A DNA stretch of 64,000 nucleotides, from the NCBI RefSeq assembly GCF_008014745.1, contig NZ_VPFD01000001.1:124001-188000 (forward strand). The letters run 5' to 3'. Below the pieces are notes generated by a model. It saw nothing but the letters and a program-made list of their open reading frames with translations. It searched no databases and had not been told where the DNA came from. A program made the position numbers and the translations under genes. The stretch's first letter is position 1. The number at the start of each line of letters is the position of its first letter. Origin of the DNA: Massilia arenae. Lineage in GTDB: Bacteria > Pseudomonadota > Gammaproteobacteria > Burkholderiales > Burkholderiaceae_D. This document shows positions 1 through 8,402 of the stretch, piece by piece.

Positions 1-2
1 GC

Positions 3-848
3 GCGGCGGTGGAACAGGTGCGCCCGCTGATGGATGCGCGCGGCCACGAACTGCACTGCGAGATCGCCTCCGGCACGCTGCGCGTGGAGGGCGACCGCAC
101 GCGCCTGGTCCAGGTGGTCTCGAACATCCTCAACAACGCCGCCAAGTACACGACGCCGGGCGGATGCATCGTGCTCAGCGCGTGCATCGAGGCCGGTGAC
201 GTGCGGGTGGCGGTGCGCGACAACGGGCAGGGCATCGATCCGCCGATCCTGCCCTACATTTTTGACCTGTTCATCCAGGCCGAGCGCACGCCCGACCGCT
301 CGCAGGGCGGCCTTGGGCTCGGCCTGGCGCTGGTCAAGAGCCTGGCCGTGCTGCATGGCGGACGGGTAGAGGCGCACAGCGAAGGCCTGGGCAAGGGCAG
401 CGAGTTCGTGGTGTACCTGCCGTGCCTGGCCGCGGCGCCGGAAGCGGGTCCGCGGCGGCTCGACGTGCAGTCGCGCGGGGCGCGCGGGCTGAAGGTGCTG
501 GTGGTCGACGACAACGTCGATGCGGCCCAGATGCTGGGGACGCTGCTGGAGATGAATGGGTATGAGGTCAAGGTCGAATACGACGGCAAGGGCGCATTGG
601 CGAGTGCGCTGCAGGCGCCCCCGGACGTGGCCCTGCTCGATATCGGCCTGCCCGACATCGACGGCCACGAACTGGCGCGCCGGCTGCGGGCGATGCCCGA
701 GACCACGCAGGCAATGCTGGTGGCGCTGACGGGTTATGGGCAGGAGGAAGACCGGCAGCGTGCGCACCATGCCGGATTCGATCATCACATGGCTAAGCCG
801 GCGGATCTGGCGAAGCTGCTGGAGTTGCTGGCGGCGGTGGCGGTGTAG
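3..848 (+). CDS. Hybrid sensor histidine kinase / response regulator, C-terminal part
   Basis: This gene is cut by the left edge; only the catalytic half and the receiver remain (about 281 residues). The HATPase_c domain shows the N box (NILNNAAKY), G1 box (DNGQGI), F box (IFDLFIQ) and G2 box (GGLGLGLAL). After a short linker comes a receiver domain with the acidic pair VVDDN and the phospho-acceptor Asp in LLDIGLPDIDG. The dimerisation/His domain and any sensor lie outside the window, so the stimulus is unknown. A HK with a fused C-terminal receiver normally relays phosphate by intramolecular transfer. The gene is followed by a REP-like repeat and the convergent uvrB. Confidence 0.9.
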   Translation, partial: AAVEQVRPLMDARGHELHCEIASGTLRVEGDRTRLVQVVSNILNNAAKYTTPGGCIVLSACIEAGDVRVAVRDNGQGIDPPILPYIFDLFIQAERTPDRSQGGLGLGLALVKSLAVLHGGRVEAHSEGLGKGSEFVVYLPCLAAAPEAGPRRLDVQSRGARGLKVLVVDDNVDAAQMLGTLLEMNGYEVKVEYDGKGALASALQAPPDVALLDIGLPDIDGHELARRLRAMPETTQAMLVALTGYGQEEDRQRAHHAGFDHHMAKPADLAKLLELLAAVAV

Positions 849-892
849 GGCGTCCGCACCGTACGAAGGTAATTCTGTTCGCAGCCTGAAAA

Positions 893-996
893 CGTCGTTC
901 CCGCGCAGGCGGGAACCTAAGGCTGACGCTATGTCGACTATCTCAAACGTAGTCTCTGCGCAGGCGAATTAGGTTCCCGCCTACGCGGGAACGACG
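893..996. repeat. REP doublet (REPIN-like) inverted repeat, copy 1
   Basis: Two 28-nt arms, 893-920 and 969-996, are inverted copies that differ at one position; each arm is itself palindromic (TTCCCGCG..CGGGAA). The 48-nt centre is unrelated to the arms. A second element of the same length and layout is at 55908-56011. The element sits between two convergent genes, where it could also act as a transcript end. Head-to-head REP pairs mobilised by RAYT transposases are the known model; no RAYT gene is in this window. Confidence 0.75.
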
Positions 997-1023
997 GGCG
1001 AGCGTTGCGAACTGGCGGGCGCG

Positions 1024-3120
1024 TTACTTGCCCAACATCGACACCACATTATCCGCCCCCGGCGCCCCGAACGCCTGCTGCTTGAGCACATGCAGCTGAT
1101 CGCGCACCTGCGCCGCCTTCTCGAACTCGAGGTTCTTGGCGTGATCGACCATGAGCTTCTCGAGGCGCTTGATCTCCTTGCTGATCTGCTTCTCGCTCAT
1201 CGACTCGACCTTGGCCGTCGCCGCATCCTCGTGCACGCCCTCGACCATGGCCTTCTGCGCGGCACTGCTGTACACGCCGTCGATCATTTCCTTGATCTTC
1301 TTGTGCACACCCTTCGGCGTGATGCCATTGGCCTCGTTGAAGGCGATCTGCTTGGCGCGGCGACGCTCGGTCTCGTCGATCGCGCGCCGCATCGAATCGG
1401 TGATCTGGTCGCCGTACAGGATCGCCACGCCGTTGAGGTTACGCGCCGCGCGGCCGATGGTCTGGATCAGCGAACGCTCGGAGCGCAGGAAGCCCTCTTT
1501 ATCGGCATCGAGCACCGCCACCAGCGATACCTCGGGCAAGTCCAGGCCCTCGCGCAGCAGGTTGATCCCGACCAGCACGTCGAAGGTGCCCAGGCGCAGG
1601 TCGCGCAGAATCTCCACGCGCTCGACCGTATCGATATCGCTGTGCAGGTAGCGCACCTTGATGCCGTGGTCGCCCAGGTATTCGGTGAGCTGCTCGGCCA
1701 TGCGCTTGGTCAGCGTGGTCACCAGCACACGCTCGTCCTTGGCGACGCGGTCGTTGATCTCGCTCATCAGGTCGTCGACCTGCGACAGGGCGGGGCGCAC
1801 GATGATTTGCGGGTCGACCAGGCCGGTGGGCCGCACCACCTGCTCGACCACATTGTCGGCCTTGCCCTGCTCGTAGTCGGCCGGCGTGGCCGAGACAAAG
1901 ATCGTCTGGCGCGCCTTGCTCTCGAATTCCTGGAATTTGAGCGGGCGGTTGTCCAATGCCGACGGCAGGCGGAAGCCATAGTCGACCAGGTTGGTCTTGC
2001 GCGAGCGGTCGCCGCTGTACATGGCGTTGAGCTGGCCGATCATGACGTGCGACTCGTCCATGAACATCAGCGCGTCTTTCGGCAGGTAGTCGATCAGGGT
2101 CGGTGGCGGCTCGCCCGGCATCGCGCCGGAAAGGTGGCGCGAGTAGTTCTCGATGCCCTTGGTAAAGCCGATCTCGGCCATCATCTCGAGGTCGAAACGC
2201 GTGCGCTGTTCGAGGCGCTGCTCTTCGATCAGCTTGTTCTGCTGACGGAATTCCTCGAGGCGGTCGCGCAGCTCGGCCTTGATCGACTCGACCGCGCGCA
2301 GTACCGTCGAGCGCGGCGTGACGTAGTGCGAGCCCGGATACACGGTAAAGCGCGGGATCTTCTGGCGCACGCGGCCCGTCAGCGGGTCGAACAGCTGCAG
2401 CGATTCGATCTCGTCATCGAACATCTCGATGCGGATCGCCAGCTCGGCATGCTCGGCCGGGAAGATGTCGATGGTGTCGCCGCGCACACGGAACGATCCG
2501 CGCGAGAAATCCATCTCGTTGCGGGTGTACTGCATCTGGATCAGGCGCGCGATGATGTCGCGCTGCGCCACTTTATCCTTGTGGCGCAGGGTCAGGATCA
2601 TCTTGTGGTATTCGTTCGGATTACCGATACCGTAGATCGCCGACACGGTGGCCACGATGACCACGTCGCGCCGCTCCATCAGCGACTTGGTGCACGACAG
2701 GCGCATCTGCTCGATGTGCTCGTTGATCGACGAGTCCTTTTCGATGAACAGGTCGCGCTGCGGCACATAGGCCTCGGGCTGGTAGTAATCGTAGTAAGAA
2801 ACGAAATACTCGACCGCGTTCTGCGGGAAGAATTCGCGGAACTCCGAATACAGCTGGGCCGCCAACGTCTTGTTGGGTGCGAACACGATCGCCGGACGGC
2901 CAGCGCGCGCGATCACATTGGCCATCGTGTACGTCTTGCCCGAGCCCGTCACGCCAAGCAGCGTCTGGTACGACAGGCCGTCGTTGATGCCTTCAATCAG
3001 GCCCGCGATCGCGGTCGGCTGGTCGCCCGCCGGCTCGAACGGTTGATGCAACTTGAAAGGGGAATCCGGGAAGGTGATGACCGTCGGTTCCGGCGAAGTT
3101 GCGATGGATAAATCAGCCAT
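1024..3120 (-). CDS. uvrB: Excinuclease ABC subunit B
   Basis: UvrB is the damage-verifying helicase-like subunit of nucleotide excision repair: it is loaded by UvrA and then recruits UvrC. The 698-residue protein has Walker A GVTGSGKT (residues 56-63), the beta-hairpin region [13 protein letters not shown] that probes the DNA strand, DEAD-like DESH, C-terminal helicase motifs including QTIGRAARN, and a C-terminal UVR motif ([13 protein letters not shown]) that binds UvrC. It is slightly longer than E. coli UvrB (673) through an N-terminal extension. The ATG at 3120 gives a good full-length product. No LexA box (CTGT-N8-ACAG) is visible in the 118-bp divergent intergenic region, unlike E. coli uvrB. 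Confidence 0.98.
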   Translation of the reverse strand: MADLSIATSPEPTVITFPDSPFKLHQPFEPAGDQPTAIAGLIEGINDGLSYQTLLGVTGSGKTYTMANVIARAGRPAIVFAPNKTLAAQLYSEFREFFPQNAVEYFVSYYDYYQPEAYVPQRDLFIEKDSSINEHIEQMRLSCTKSLMERRDVVIVATVSAIYGIGNPNEYHKMILTLRHKDKVAQRDIIARLIQMQYTRNEMDFSRGSFRVRGDTIDIFPAEHAELAIRIEMFDDEIESLQLFDPLTGRVRQKIPRFTVYPGSHYVTPRSTVLRAVESIKAELRDRLEEFRQQNKLIEEQRLEQRTRFDLEMMAEIGFTKGIENYSRHLSGAMPGEPPPTLIDYLPKDALMFMDESHVMIGQLNAMYSGDRSRKTNLVDYGFRLPSALDNRPLKFQEFESKARQTIFVSATPADYEQGKADNVVEQVVRPTGLVDPQIIVRPALSQVDDLMSEINDRVAKDERVLVTTLTKRMAEQLTEYLGDHGIKVRYLHSDIDTVERVEILRDLRLGTFDVLVGINLLREGLDLPEVSLVAVLDADKEGFLRSERSLIQTIGRAARNLNGVAILYGDQITDSMRRAIDETERRRAKQIAFNEANGITPKGVHKKIKEMIDGVYSSAAQKAMVEGVHEDAATAKVESMSEKQISKEIKRLEKLMVDHAKNLEFEKAAQVRDQLHVLKQQAFGAPGADNVVSMLGK

Positions 3121-3160
3121 GCTTACAGACCTTTGTTAGAATGAGAATCCGCCCGCGGCC

Positions 3161-3189
3161 TTGGACCTACAAGGGCCGCTGTCTATACA
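3161..3189 (+). promoter_or_regulatory. Candidate sigma-70 promoter for the aminotransferase gene
   Basis: TTGGAC (3161-3166) and TATACA (3184-3189) are separated by 17 bp, which predicts a start near 3196 and a 5' leader of about 43 nt before the ATG at 3239. The -35 is weak (only TTG matches), the -10 better. Found by eye. Confidence 0.4.
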
Positions 3190-3238
3190 ATTACTAACCC
3201 CACCGCTGCCAACCCAGCCGAAAACCGAGTTTATCACG

Positions 3239-4450
3239 ATGACTTCCACCGCCTCTGCCAGCCTCTTCGGCGCCATTGAAATGGCCCCGCGTGACCCGAT
3301 CCTGGGCATCACCGAAGCCTTCAATGCCGATACCAACCCTGCCAAGATCAACCTCGGCGTGGGCGTCTATTATGACAATAACGGCAAGGTGCCACTGTTG
3401 GAATGCGTACAGAAAGCGGAAGCCAAGTTGATGGAGCAGCCTGCGCCGCGCACCTACCTGCCGATCGATGGCCTGGCGGCCTACGACAAGGCGGTGCAAG
3501 AGCTGGTATTTGGTGCCGACAGCGCCGTAATTCAAGAGAAACGTGCGATCACCGTGCAAGCCCTGGGCGGCACCGGCGCGCTCAAGATCGGCGCCGATTT
3601 CCTCAAGCGCTTCCTGCCGAATTCGGACGTGTACATCAGCGACCCGAGCTGGGAAAACCACCGCGCGCTGTTCGAAAGTGCCGGCTTCACCGTCCACAAC
3701 TACGCCTATTACGATCCAAGCACCCGCGGCGTGAATTTCGACGGCATGCTGGCCGCGCTCAAGGCCATGCCGGCCGGCGCGATCGTCGTGCTGCACGCCT
3801 GCTGCCACAACCCGACCGGCGCCGACCTGTCGCAAGAGCAGTGGGATCAAGTCATCGCCACCGTGCAGGCAGGCGGCCTGGTGCCGTTCCTGGACATGGC
3901 CTACCAGGGCTTCGCCAACGGCATCGACGAAGACGGCGCCGTCGTGCGCCGCTTCGCCGCGACCGGCATGCCGCTCTTGGTGTCGAACTCGTTCTCGAAG
4001 TCGTTCTCGCTGTACGGCGAACGCGTCGGCGCGCTGTCGATCGTCGCCACCAGTGGCGAAGAGGCGTCCCGCGTGCTGTCGCAACTCAAGCGCGTGGTGC
4101 GCACCAACTATTCGAACCCGCCGACCCATGGCGGCAAGGTCGTCGCGACCGTGCTGTCGACCCCCGAGCTGCGCAAGCTGTGGGAAGAAGAGCTGGCCGG
4201 CATGCGCGTGCGCATCCGCGAAATGCGCGGCGCGATGGTCGAGAAGCTGAAGGCCAAGGCCCCGGGCCACGACTTCGAATTCGTGCGCGAGCAGGTCGGC
4301 ATGTTCTCGTATTCCGGCCTGACCAAGGAGCAAGTGGGCAAGCTGCGCGACGAATCGATCTACGCCGTGGACACCGGCCGCATCTGCGTCGCCGCGCTGA
4401 ACTCGACCAATATCGATCGCGTCGTTGACGCGGTTGCCAAAGTTCTCTAA
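3239..4450 (+). CDS. Aspartate/aromatic-type amino acid aminotransferase (class I PLP enzyme)
   Basis: The 403-residue enzyme belongs to the AspC/TyrB subgroup of fold-type I PLP aminotransferases, which moves amino groups between 2-oxoglutarate and aspartate, tyrosine or phenylalanine. The opening (MAPRDPILGITEAFNAD, then INLGVGVYYDNNGKVPLL) is diagnostic of this subgroup. CCHNPTG is the cofactor/substrate-binding loop, SFSKSFSLYGERVG carries the PLP-binding Lys, and the C-terminal FSYSGL block carries the substrate-Arg region. Length fits E. coli AspC/TyrB (396-397). I started at the ATG at 3239 because upstream in-frame codons read through the leader and promoter. Whether it prefers aspartate or aromatic substrates cannot be told from sequence alone. 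It is read divergently from uvrB. Confidence 0.93.
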   Translation: MTSTASASLFGAIEMAPRDPILGITEAFNADTNPAKINLGVGVYYDNNGKVPLLECVQKAEAKLMEQPAPRTYLPIDGLAAYDKAVQELVFGADSAVIQEKRAITVQALGGTGALKIGADFLKRFLPNSDVYISDPSWENHRALFESAGFTVHNYAYYDPSTRGVNFDGMLAALKAMPAGAIVVLHACCHNPTGADLSQEQWDQVIATVQAGGLVPFLDMAYQGFANGIDEDGAVVRRFAATGMPLLVSNSFSKSFSLYGERVGALSIVATSGEEASRVLSQLKRVVRTNYSNPPTHGGKVVATVLSTPELRKLWEEELAGMRVRIREMRGAMVEKLKAKAPGHDFEFVREQVGMFSYSGLTKEQVGKLRDESIYAVDTGRICVAALNSTNIDRVVDAVAKVL

Positions 4451-4457
4451 AATCCCG

Positions 4458-4491
4458 GCTCTCCGCAAGCGTTACAGCGTTTGTGGAGAGC
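4458..4491 (+). terminator. Strong hairpin after the aminotransferase gene
   Basis: A 14-bp stem with two G-U pairs (4458-4471 with 4478-4491) and a 6-nt loop starts 7 nt after the stop codon. No U-tract follows, so it may be a 3'-end stabiliser or a Rho-assisted end rather than an intrinsic terminator. The tRNA-Asn promoter follows directly. Confidence 0.5.
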
Positions 4492-4523
4492 AAGCGTGAA
4501 TGGTTGTTGAACACTGTGCAGAT

Positions 4524-4553
4524 TTGACAGAAACGTTTCACCAGCCATATAAT
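4524..4553 (+). promoter_or_regulatory. Consensus promoter of tRNA-Asn copy 1
   Basis: TTGACA (4524-4529), an 18-bp spacer and TATAAT (4548-4553): both hexamers match the sigma-70 consensus exactly. The tRNA begins 12 nt after the -10 box, as expected of a stable RNA promoter. Confidence 0.85.
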
Positions 4554-4565
4554 GCAAGCATCAAT

Positions 4566-4641
4566 TCCCTGATAGCTCAGTTGGTAGAGCGACGGACTGT
4601 TAATCCGCAGGTCCCTGGTTCGAGTCCAGGTCGGGGAGCCA
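4566..4641 (+). tRNA. tRNA-Asn(GTT), copy 1
   Basis: A 76-nt cloverleaf. The acceptor stem pairs TCCCTGA with TCGGGGA, the D-loop contains AGTTGGTAGA, the anticodon GTT lies in CTGTTAATC, the T-loop is GGTTCGAGTCC, and CCA is encoded (4639-4641). It is identical by eye to the copies at 5557 and 7647. It stands as its own transcription unit with promoter and terminator. Confidence 0.97.
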
Positions 4642-4652
4642 GAATTAGAAGA

Positions 4653-4679
4653 GGCCGCATCTGAGGATGCGGCCTTTTT
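4653..4679 (+). terminator. Intrinsic terminator of tRNA-Asn copy 1
   Basis: An 8-bp GC-rich stem (GGCCGCAT / ATGCGGCC), a 6-nt loop and five T residues lie 11 nt after the tRNA CCA end. The same stem recurs after the other two tRNA-Asn copies. Confidence 0.9.
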
Positions 4680-4731
4680 CGTTTTGCGGCGTGCATCATT
4701 GGCGCTGTCGGGCACCATAGGAGATACCCGC

Positions 4732-5490
4732 GTGAAGCAACTTCCGAAAAGCCATGCCACCCTGATCGAAGGGCAGATGTTCCGCTTGATGAAGTCGGGG
4801 CAGGGCAAGCCGTCGATCGTGCTGATCAATGGCGCGGGCGGCCCGCTCGATGGCTGGTACAAGCTGTATCCCGAGATCGAACAGCTGGGCACCGTGTTCG
4901 CCTATGATCGGCCCGGTGTCGGCGGCAGCCCCAAGCCGCGCGAGGCGCAGTACGGCGAGACCGTGGTGGCGCAGCTGCGCCTGCTGCTGCAGACGGCCGG
5001 CGTCGAGCCGCCGTTCGTGCTGGTCGGCCATTCCTTCGGCGGCCTGCACGCCAACCTGTTCGCACGCGCCTTCGCGGACGAAGTGGCCGGCGTGATGTTC
5101 CTGGAAGCGACCGCGCCGGACGACGTCACCACGCTCAAGCAATTCCAGTCGCCGCTGCAGCGCGGCTTCATCAATCTGCTCGACCGCATATCGCCGCGCG
5201 ATCAATTTGACGAGATCCGGCACGAAGCCGAGACCGTGAAGGACATCCAGGAGGCGCCCGCGTTCCCGCCAGTGCCGGTGACGGTGCTGTCCGGCACGAA
5301 GCGCCTGCCGCGCTGGATGGTGCCTGCGGCGCTCGTGCGCGAGCGCGAGCGTACGCAGCTGGGGCTGGCGGCCTTGTCGCCGTTGGGCGAGCGGATCGAG
5401 GCGCGGCGCAGCGCCCACTTCCCGCAGCTGACCGAGCCGGCGCTGGTGCTGGACGCCCTGAAGCGCCTGGTCGCGCGGACGAAAGTCTAG
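4732..5490 (+). CDS. Alpha/beta-fold hydrolase
   Basis: A 252-residue cytosolic protein of the alpha/beta hydrolase superfamily. It shows the oxyanion-hole region NGAGGPLDGW near the N terminus, the nucleophile elbow GHSFGG, and a plausible catalytic His late in the protein (SAHFPQL). There is no signal peptide. The GTG start at 4732 is preceded by AGGAGA with 7-nt spacing; the longer reading from 4684 would begin inside the tRNA terminator region. Substrate is unknown; the closest general types are haloalkane dehalogenase/esterase-like enzymes. It sits alone between two tRNA-Asn units and may be expressed by readthrough from the first. Confidence 0.8.
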   Translation: MKQLPKSHATLIEGQMFRLMKSGQGKPSIVLINGAGGPLDGWYKLYPEIEQLGTVFAYDRPGVGGSPKPREAQYGETVVAQLRLLLQTAGVEPPFVLVGHSFGGLHANLFARAFADEVAGVMFLEATAPDDVTTLKQFQSPLQRGFINLLDRISPRDQFDEIRHEAETVKDIQEAPAFPPVPVTVLSGTKRLPRWMVPAALVRERERTQLGLAALSPLGERIEARRSAHFPQLTEPALVLDALKRLVARTKV

Positions 5491-5517
5491 TTTCACGTTT
5501 TTTCGTCGCGTGAATGC

Positions 5518-5545
5518 TTGCGAAATCGAAAACAGCAGGTATAAT
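5518..5545 (+). promoter_or_regulatory. Promoter of tRNA-Asn copy 2
   Basis: TTGCGA (5518-5523), a 16-bp spacer and a perfect TATAAT (5540-5545) sit 11 nt before the tRNA 5' end. Confidence 0.75.
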
Positions 5546-5556
5546 GCGGCCTCCTT

Positions 5557-5632
5557 TCCCTGATAGCTCAGTTGGTAGAGCGACGGACTGTTAATCCGCA
5601 GGTCCCTGGTTCGAGTCCAGGTCGGGGAGCCA
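5557..5632 (+). tRNA. tRNA-Asn(GTT), copy 2
   Basis: A 76-nt cloverleaf identical by eye to copy 1, with anticodon GTT and encoded CCA (5630-5632). It is preceded by its own promoter and followed by its own terminator. Confidence 0.97.
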
Positions 5633-5642
5633 GAATTGAGAA

Positions 5643-5669
5643 GGGCCGCATGCGAATGCGGCCCTTTTT
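5643..5669 (+). terminator. Intrinsic terminator of tRNA-Asn copy 2
   Basis: A 9-bp stem GGGCCGCAT / ATGCGGCCC with loop GCGA and five T residues. The convergent hydrolase gene ends 18 nt further on, so the hairpin may serve both strands. Confidence 0.92.
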
Positions 5670-5686
5670 GTTTTGCGCGTAACCGC

Positions 5687-6247
5687 TCAGCGATCCGGTA
5701 GCGCCGCCAGTACCTCATCCGTGCTGCGCACCTGCGCATACTCGTCATGCAGGTTGGCCAGCGCCATCAGGTGCACCTCTTCGGCGCTGCGCCACGTGCC
5801 GCCGAAATCCTGTTTGTCGAAGGTGAAGCAGGCATCGGACACGACCACGACGTCGAAGCCCAGGTTGCCGGCGGTGCGCGCCGTCGCCTCGACCGAATTG
5901 TTGGTGCTGACCCCGGCGATCACGAGGCGGCGCAAGCCCCGTGCGTGTAGCCATCGCTCGAGCCCGGTGTTGATGAAGGCGTCGGGCACGTTCTTCTCGA
6001 CGACGTGTTCATGTGGCTGCGGCTGGAAGCGCTCCTGGTGCGTCGCCCCATGCTGGCCAGGCGCGAACACGGACGTCGGCGAACGGCTGATGTGCCGCAC
6101 GAAGACCAGCGGCTGGCCCGCATTGCGCCAGGCGAGCTGGAGGCGTGCGATATTGTCTTCCGCCGCCGGGTTGTTGCGGGGTGGAAGGGTTTGGCTGCAC
6201 ATCGCGTTCTGCATATCGATGATGAGCAGTGCAAGCTGTTCATGCAT
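5687..6247 (-). CDS. Isochorismatase-fold cysteine-hydrolase-like protein (nucleophile position is Ser)
   Basis: A 186-residue protein with the isochorismatase/nicotinamidase fold. The expected Asp is D11 (LLIIDMQN) and the Lys is K85 (VVEKNVPDAF). At the nucleophile site the motif reads AGVSTNNSVEATARTAGNLGF, so the usual Cys is Ser118. Either the family branch has Ser here or the enzyme is not a classic thiol hydrolase. The ATG at 6247 has AAGGA upstream; a longer reading frame would run into purT. It lies 26 bp downstream of purT on the same strand, so it is probably cotranscribed. The substrate is unknown, possibly a small amide. Confidence 0.82.
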   Translation of the reverse strand: MHEQLALLIIDMQNAMCSQTLPPRNNPAAEDNIARLQLAWRNAGQPLVFVRHISRSPTSVFAPGQHGATHQERFQPQPHEHVVEKNVPDAFINTGLERWLHARGLRRLVIAGVSTNNSVEATARTAGNLGFDVVVVSDACFTFDKQDFGGTWRSAEEVHLMALANLHDEYAQVRSTDEVLAALPDR

Positions 6248-6273
6248 GGCGGTCGTCCTTGATGGAGGTTGCT

Positions 6274-7488
6274 TCAGCGCTTGCCAGACACCGGCCTGAC
6301 CTTCGACGCCGCCTCGAGCGCACGCTGGCGCGCGGTCTCGACATCGTCGGCGCTCGCGAGCGCCACGCCCATGCGGCGGCGCGCGAACGATTCCGGCTTG
6401 CCGAACAGGCGCAGGTCGGCGCCCGGCACGCGCAGCGCTTCGGCGACGCCCTCGAAGACAATGCCGGCTTCGTCCAGCTGGCCATAGATCACGGCGGAGG
6501 CGCCGGGCGCGCGCAATGCCGGATTCACCGGCAGGCCGAGGATGGCTTTCGCGTGCAGTTCGAATTCGCTCTGCAACTGGCTCGCCATCGTCACCATGCC
6601 GGTGTCGTGCGGACGCGGGCTCACTTCCGAGAACCACACCATATCGCCCTTGACGAACAGCTCGACACCGAACACGCCCAGCCCGCCCAGGTTGGCGGTG
6701 ACCTTGCTCGCGATATCTCGCGCACGCTCCAACGCCAGTGGCTGCATCGGGTGCGGCTGCCACGATTCGACGTAGTCTCCCTGCACCTGCTTGTGGCCGA
6801 TCGGTTCGCAGAAGCTCGTTTCGATCGTGCCGTCGGCGCCCAGCGAGCGCACCGTCAGCAGGGTGATTTCGTAGTCGAAATCGATGAAGCCTTCGGCGAT
6901 CACGCGGCCGGCGTCGACCCGTCCGCCCGCGGCGGCGTAGGCCCAGGCGGCTTGCACGTCGCCGGCGGAATCGAGCTTCGACTGGCCCTTGCCGGACGAC
7001 GACATCACCGGTTTCACCACGCAGGGGAAGCCGACCGCTTCGCAGGCTTGCTGCAATTCGGCCAGGCTGCTGGCGAAGCGGTAGGGCGAGGTTGCCAGGC
7101 CCAGTTCCTCGGCTGCCAGGCGGCGGATGCCTTCGCGGTTCATGGTCAGCTGGGCCGCGCGGGCGGTCGGGATGCAGGTAATGCGGCCCGCGGCTTCGAG
7201 TTCGGCCAGCTTGTCGGTGGCGATCGCCTCGATCTCGGGCACCACCAGGTCGGGGCGCTCACGGTCGATCAGGGCCTCCAGTGCGGCGCCGTCGGTCATG
7301 TCGATCACGTGGGCGCGGTGCGCCACCTGGTGGCCGGGCGCGTTCGGGTAGCGGTCGACGGCGATCACTTCGACGCCCAGGCGCTGCAGGGCGACGATCA
7401 CTTCCTTGCCCAGCTCGCCGGAGCCGAGCAGCATGACTTTGGTTGCGGAAGGGGAGAGCGGGGTGCCGAGGGTGCGGGAAGTGGTCAT
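6274..7488 (-). CDS. purT: Formate-dependent phosphoribosylglycinamide formyltransferase
   Basis: PurT makes formyl-GAR from GAR, formate and ATP, the folate-independent alternative to PurN in purine synthesis. The 404-residue protein has the PurT/PurK ATP-grasp layout: the N-terminal dinucleotide-like loop [20 protein letters not shown], the ATP-grasp loop [12 protein letters not shown], and the metal-binding [11 protein letters not shown] block near residues 285-295. Length matches E. coli PurT (392). It is first in a two-gene unit with the isochorismatase-fold gene. Confidence 0.97.
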   Translation of the reverse strand: MTTSRTLGTPLSPSATKVMLLGSGELGKEVIVALQRLGVEVIAVDRYPNAPGHQVAHRAHVIDMTDGAALEALIDRERPDLVVPEIEAIATDKLAELEAAGRITCIPTARAAQLTMNREGIRRLAAEELGLATSPYRFASSLAELQQACEAVGFPCVVKPVMSSSGKGQSKLDSAGDVQAAWAYAAAGGRVDAGRVIAEGFIDFDYEITLLTVRSLGADGTIETSFCEPIGHKQVQGDYVESWQPHPMQPLALERARDIASKVTANLGGLGVFGVELFVKGDMVWFSEVSPRPHDTGMVTMASQLQSEFELHAKAILGLPVNPALRAPGASAVIYGQLDEAGIVFEGVAEALRVPGADLRLFGKPESFARRRMGVALASADDVETARQRALEAASKVRPVSGKR

Positions 7489-7646
7489 GGTTTGTCTGTG
7501 ATGTCGGACTGTGATGAGGTGGCAGGCCGCAGGTGGCGGCGAAGCCGAAACTATAGCAAAGCAGGAGGCGCAGGATCGGGTAGTGGCATCGATTCACAAG
7601 AGGCACTGGTCAAATTGCAATCGCCCGGCTATAATATTGCCTCAAT

Positions 7647-7722
7647 TCCCTGATAGCTCAGTTGGTAGAGCGACGGACTGTTAATCCGCAGGTCCCTGGT
7701 TCGAGTCCAGGTCGGGGAGCCA
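7647..7722 (+). tRNA. tRNA-Asn(GTT), copy 3
   Basis: A 76-nt cloverleaf identical by eye to copies 1 and 2, with anticodon GTT and encoded CCA (7720-7722). A perfect TATAAT lies at 7630-7635; the matching -35 (TGGTCA, 7607-7612, 17 bp upstream) is weak. Confidence 0.97.
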
Positions 7723-7733
7723 GAACAAGAGAA

Positions 7734-7760
7734 GGGCCGCATGCGAATGCGGCCCTTTTT
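7734..7760 (+). terminator. Intrinsic terminator of tRNA-Asn copy 3
   Basis: The same 9-bp stem and GCGA loop as copy 2, followed by five T residues. The 160 bp beyond it, up to the HNH gene, holds nothing I can recognise. Confidence 0.92.
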
Positions 7761-7922
7761 GCTTTTGCAAAGCTTTCGTGTCGCCGCGCGCCGTGCCTGC
7801 AGCCCTTGCAAGCGCCGTTGCTGCAGCATCGTAGATGTCCATCCCCGCCACCATTGCCGCCAAGAGCGCCCCAATCCACCCTGGACTGCGGGTGAGTGCG
7901 AAAGTTGTCGCGAGCCTATCGA

Positions 7923-8213
7923 TCAGCGGCTCTTTTTCTTGTTGGATGTGTAAGTACGGGTGTAGAACTCGGGCGGCTTGTTTGCCACCCAGTCGATGAA
8001 GGCGGCGATGTCCTCGTGCCCGCGCAGCGCGTCCCAGGTGTGATACTGCCGCAGCAGTTCGCGCTCGGTCAGCGCAGAGTGAATCTTGCGGTGGCAGATC
8101 TTGTGGATCGGGAACTGCTCCTTGCCCTTGAAGGTCTTCGGGACCAGGTGGTGGCGGTCGATATTGACAGTCCCGAGAGGCCGTCCGCACAGGGGACAAC
8201 AGTTGTCGATCAC
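7923..8213 (-). CDS. Small HNH-motif protein
   Basis: A 96-residue protein. CPLCG at residues 6-10 and a later HKICHRKIH form a four-ligand zinc site around the HNH core NIDRHHLVPKTFKGKEQ. The C-terminal half is basic and ends in a Lys-rich tail. HNH proteins of this size are often annotated as endonucleases, but no activity is shown by sequence. The GTG start at 8213 is the only usable one, because the in-frame sequence upstream reaches a TAG without an ATG; the SD-like GGAGAAGG sits unusually close to it. No restriction or phage genes are adjacent. Confidence 0.75.
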   Translation of the reverse strand: MIDNCCPLCGRPLGTVNIDRHHLVPKTFKGKEQFPIHKICHRKIHSALTERELLRQYHTWDALRGHEDIAAFIDWVANKPPEFYTRTYTSNKKKSR

Positions 8214-8402
8214 ATCCTTCTCCGGGTTGTGTTTGCTTATCGATTGCGATATGGTGGGCTAGAGCGCGTTGCACAAGTCTTGACCCGATAATTTCAATGG
8301 AGAAATGCGTGTGCGCCTTGTGTAAAATAGGAAACGTGTAAAATTTACCCTTGGCCTTAGCGCAAGACATTCACCTCTTTAGCCTGAAAGCGACGCAGTT
8401 GC

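Noticed and set aside
1090..3111. 673-codon open frame opposite uvrB
   Set aside because: A shadow frame produced by G/C-rich codons; the composition is His/Arg/Leu-rich without motifs, while uvrB is unambiguous.
3141..3150. Fur-like half site ATGAGAATCC before uvrB
   Set aside because: Only one half is present and the palindrome is absent, unlike the site at 14932.
3121..3238. SOS box for uvrB
   Set aside because: No CTGT-N8-ACAG in the intergenic region, although E. coli uvrB has one.
4566..4641. Antisense peptides containing WTRTRDLRINSPSLYQ across each tRNA-Asn
   Set aside because: They are translations of the tRNA complement, a common annotation artefact; the cloverleaf, promoter and terminator explain the sequence.
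7741..7953. Small frames between the third tRNA-Asn and the HNH gene
   Set aside because: They start within the terminator hairpin and have no ribosome-binding site or conserved features.
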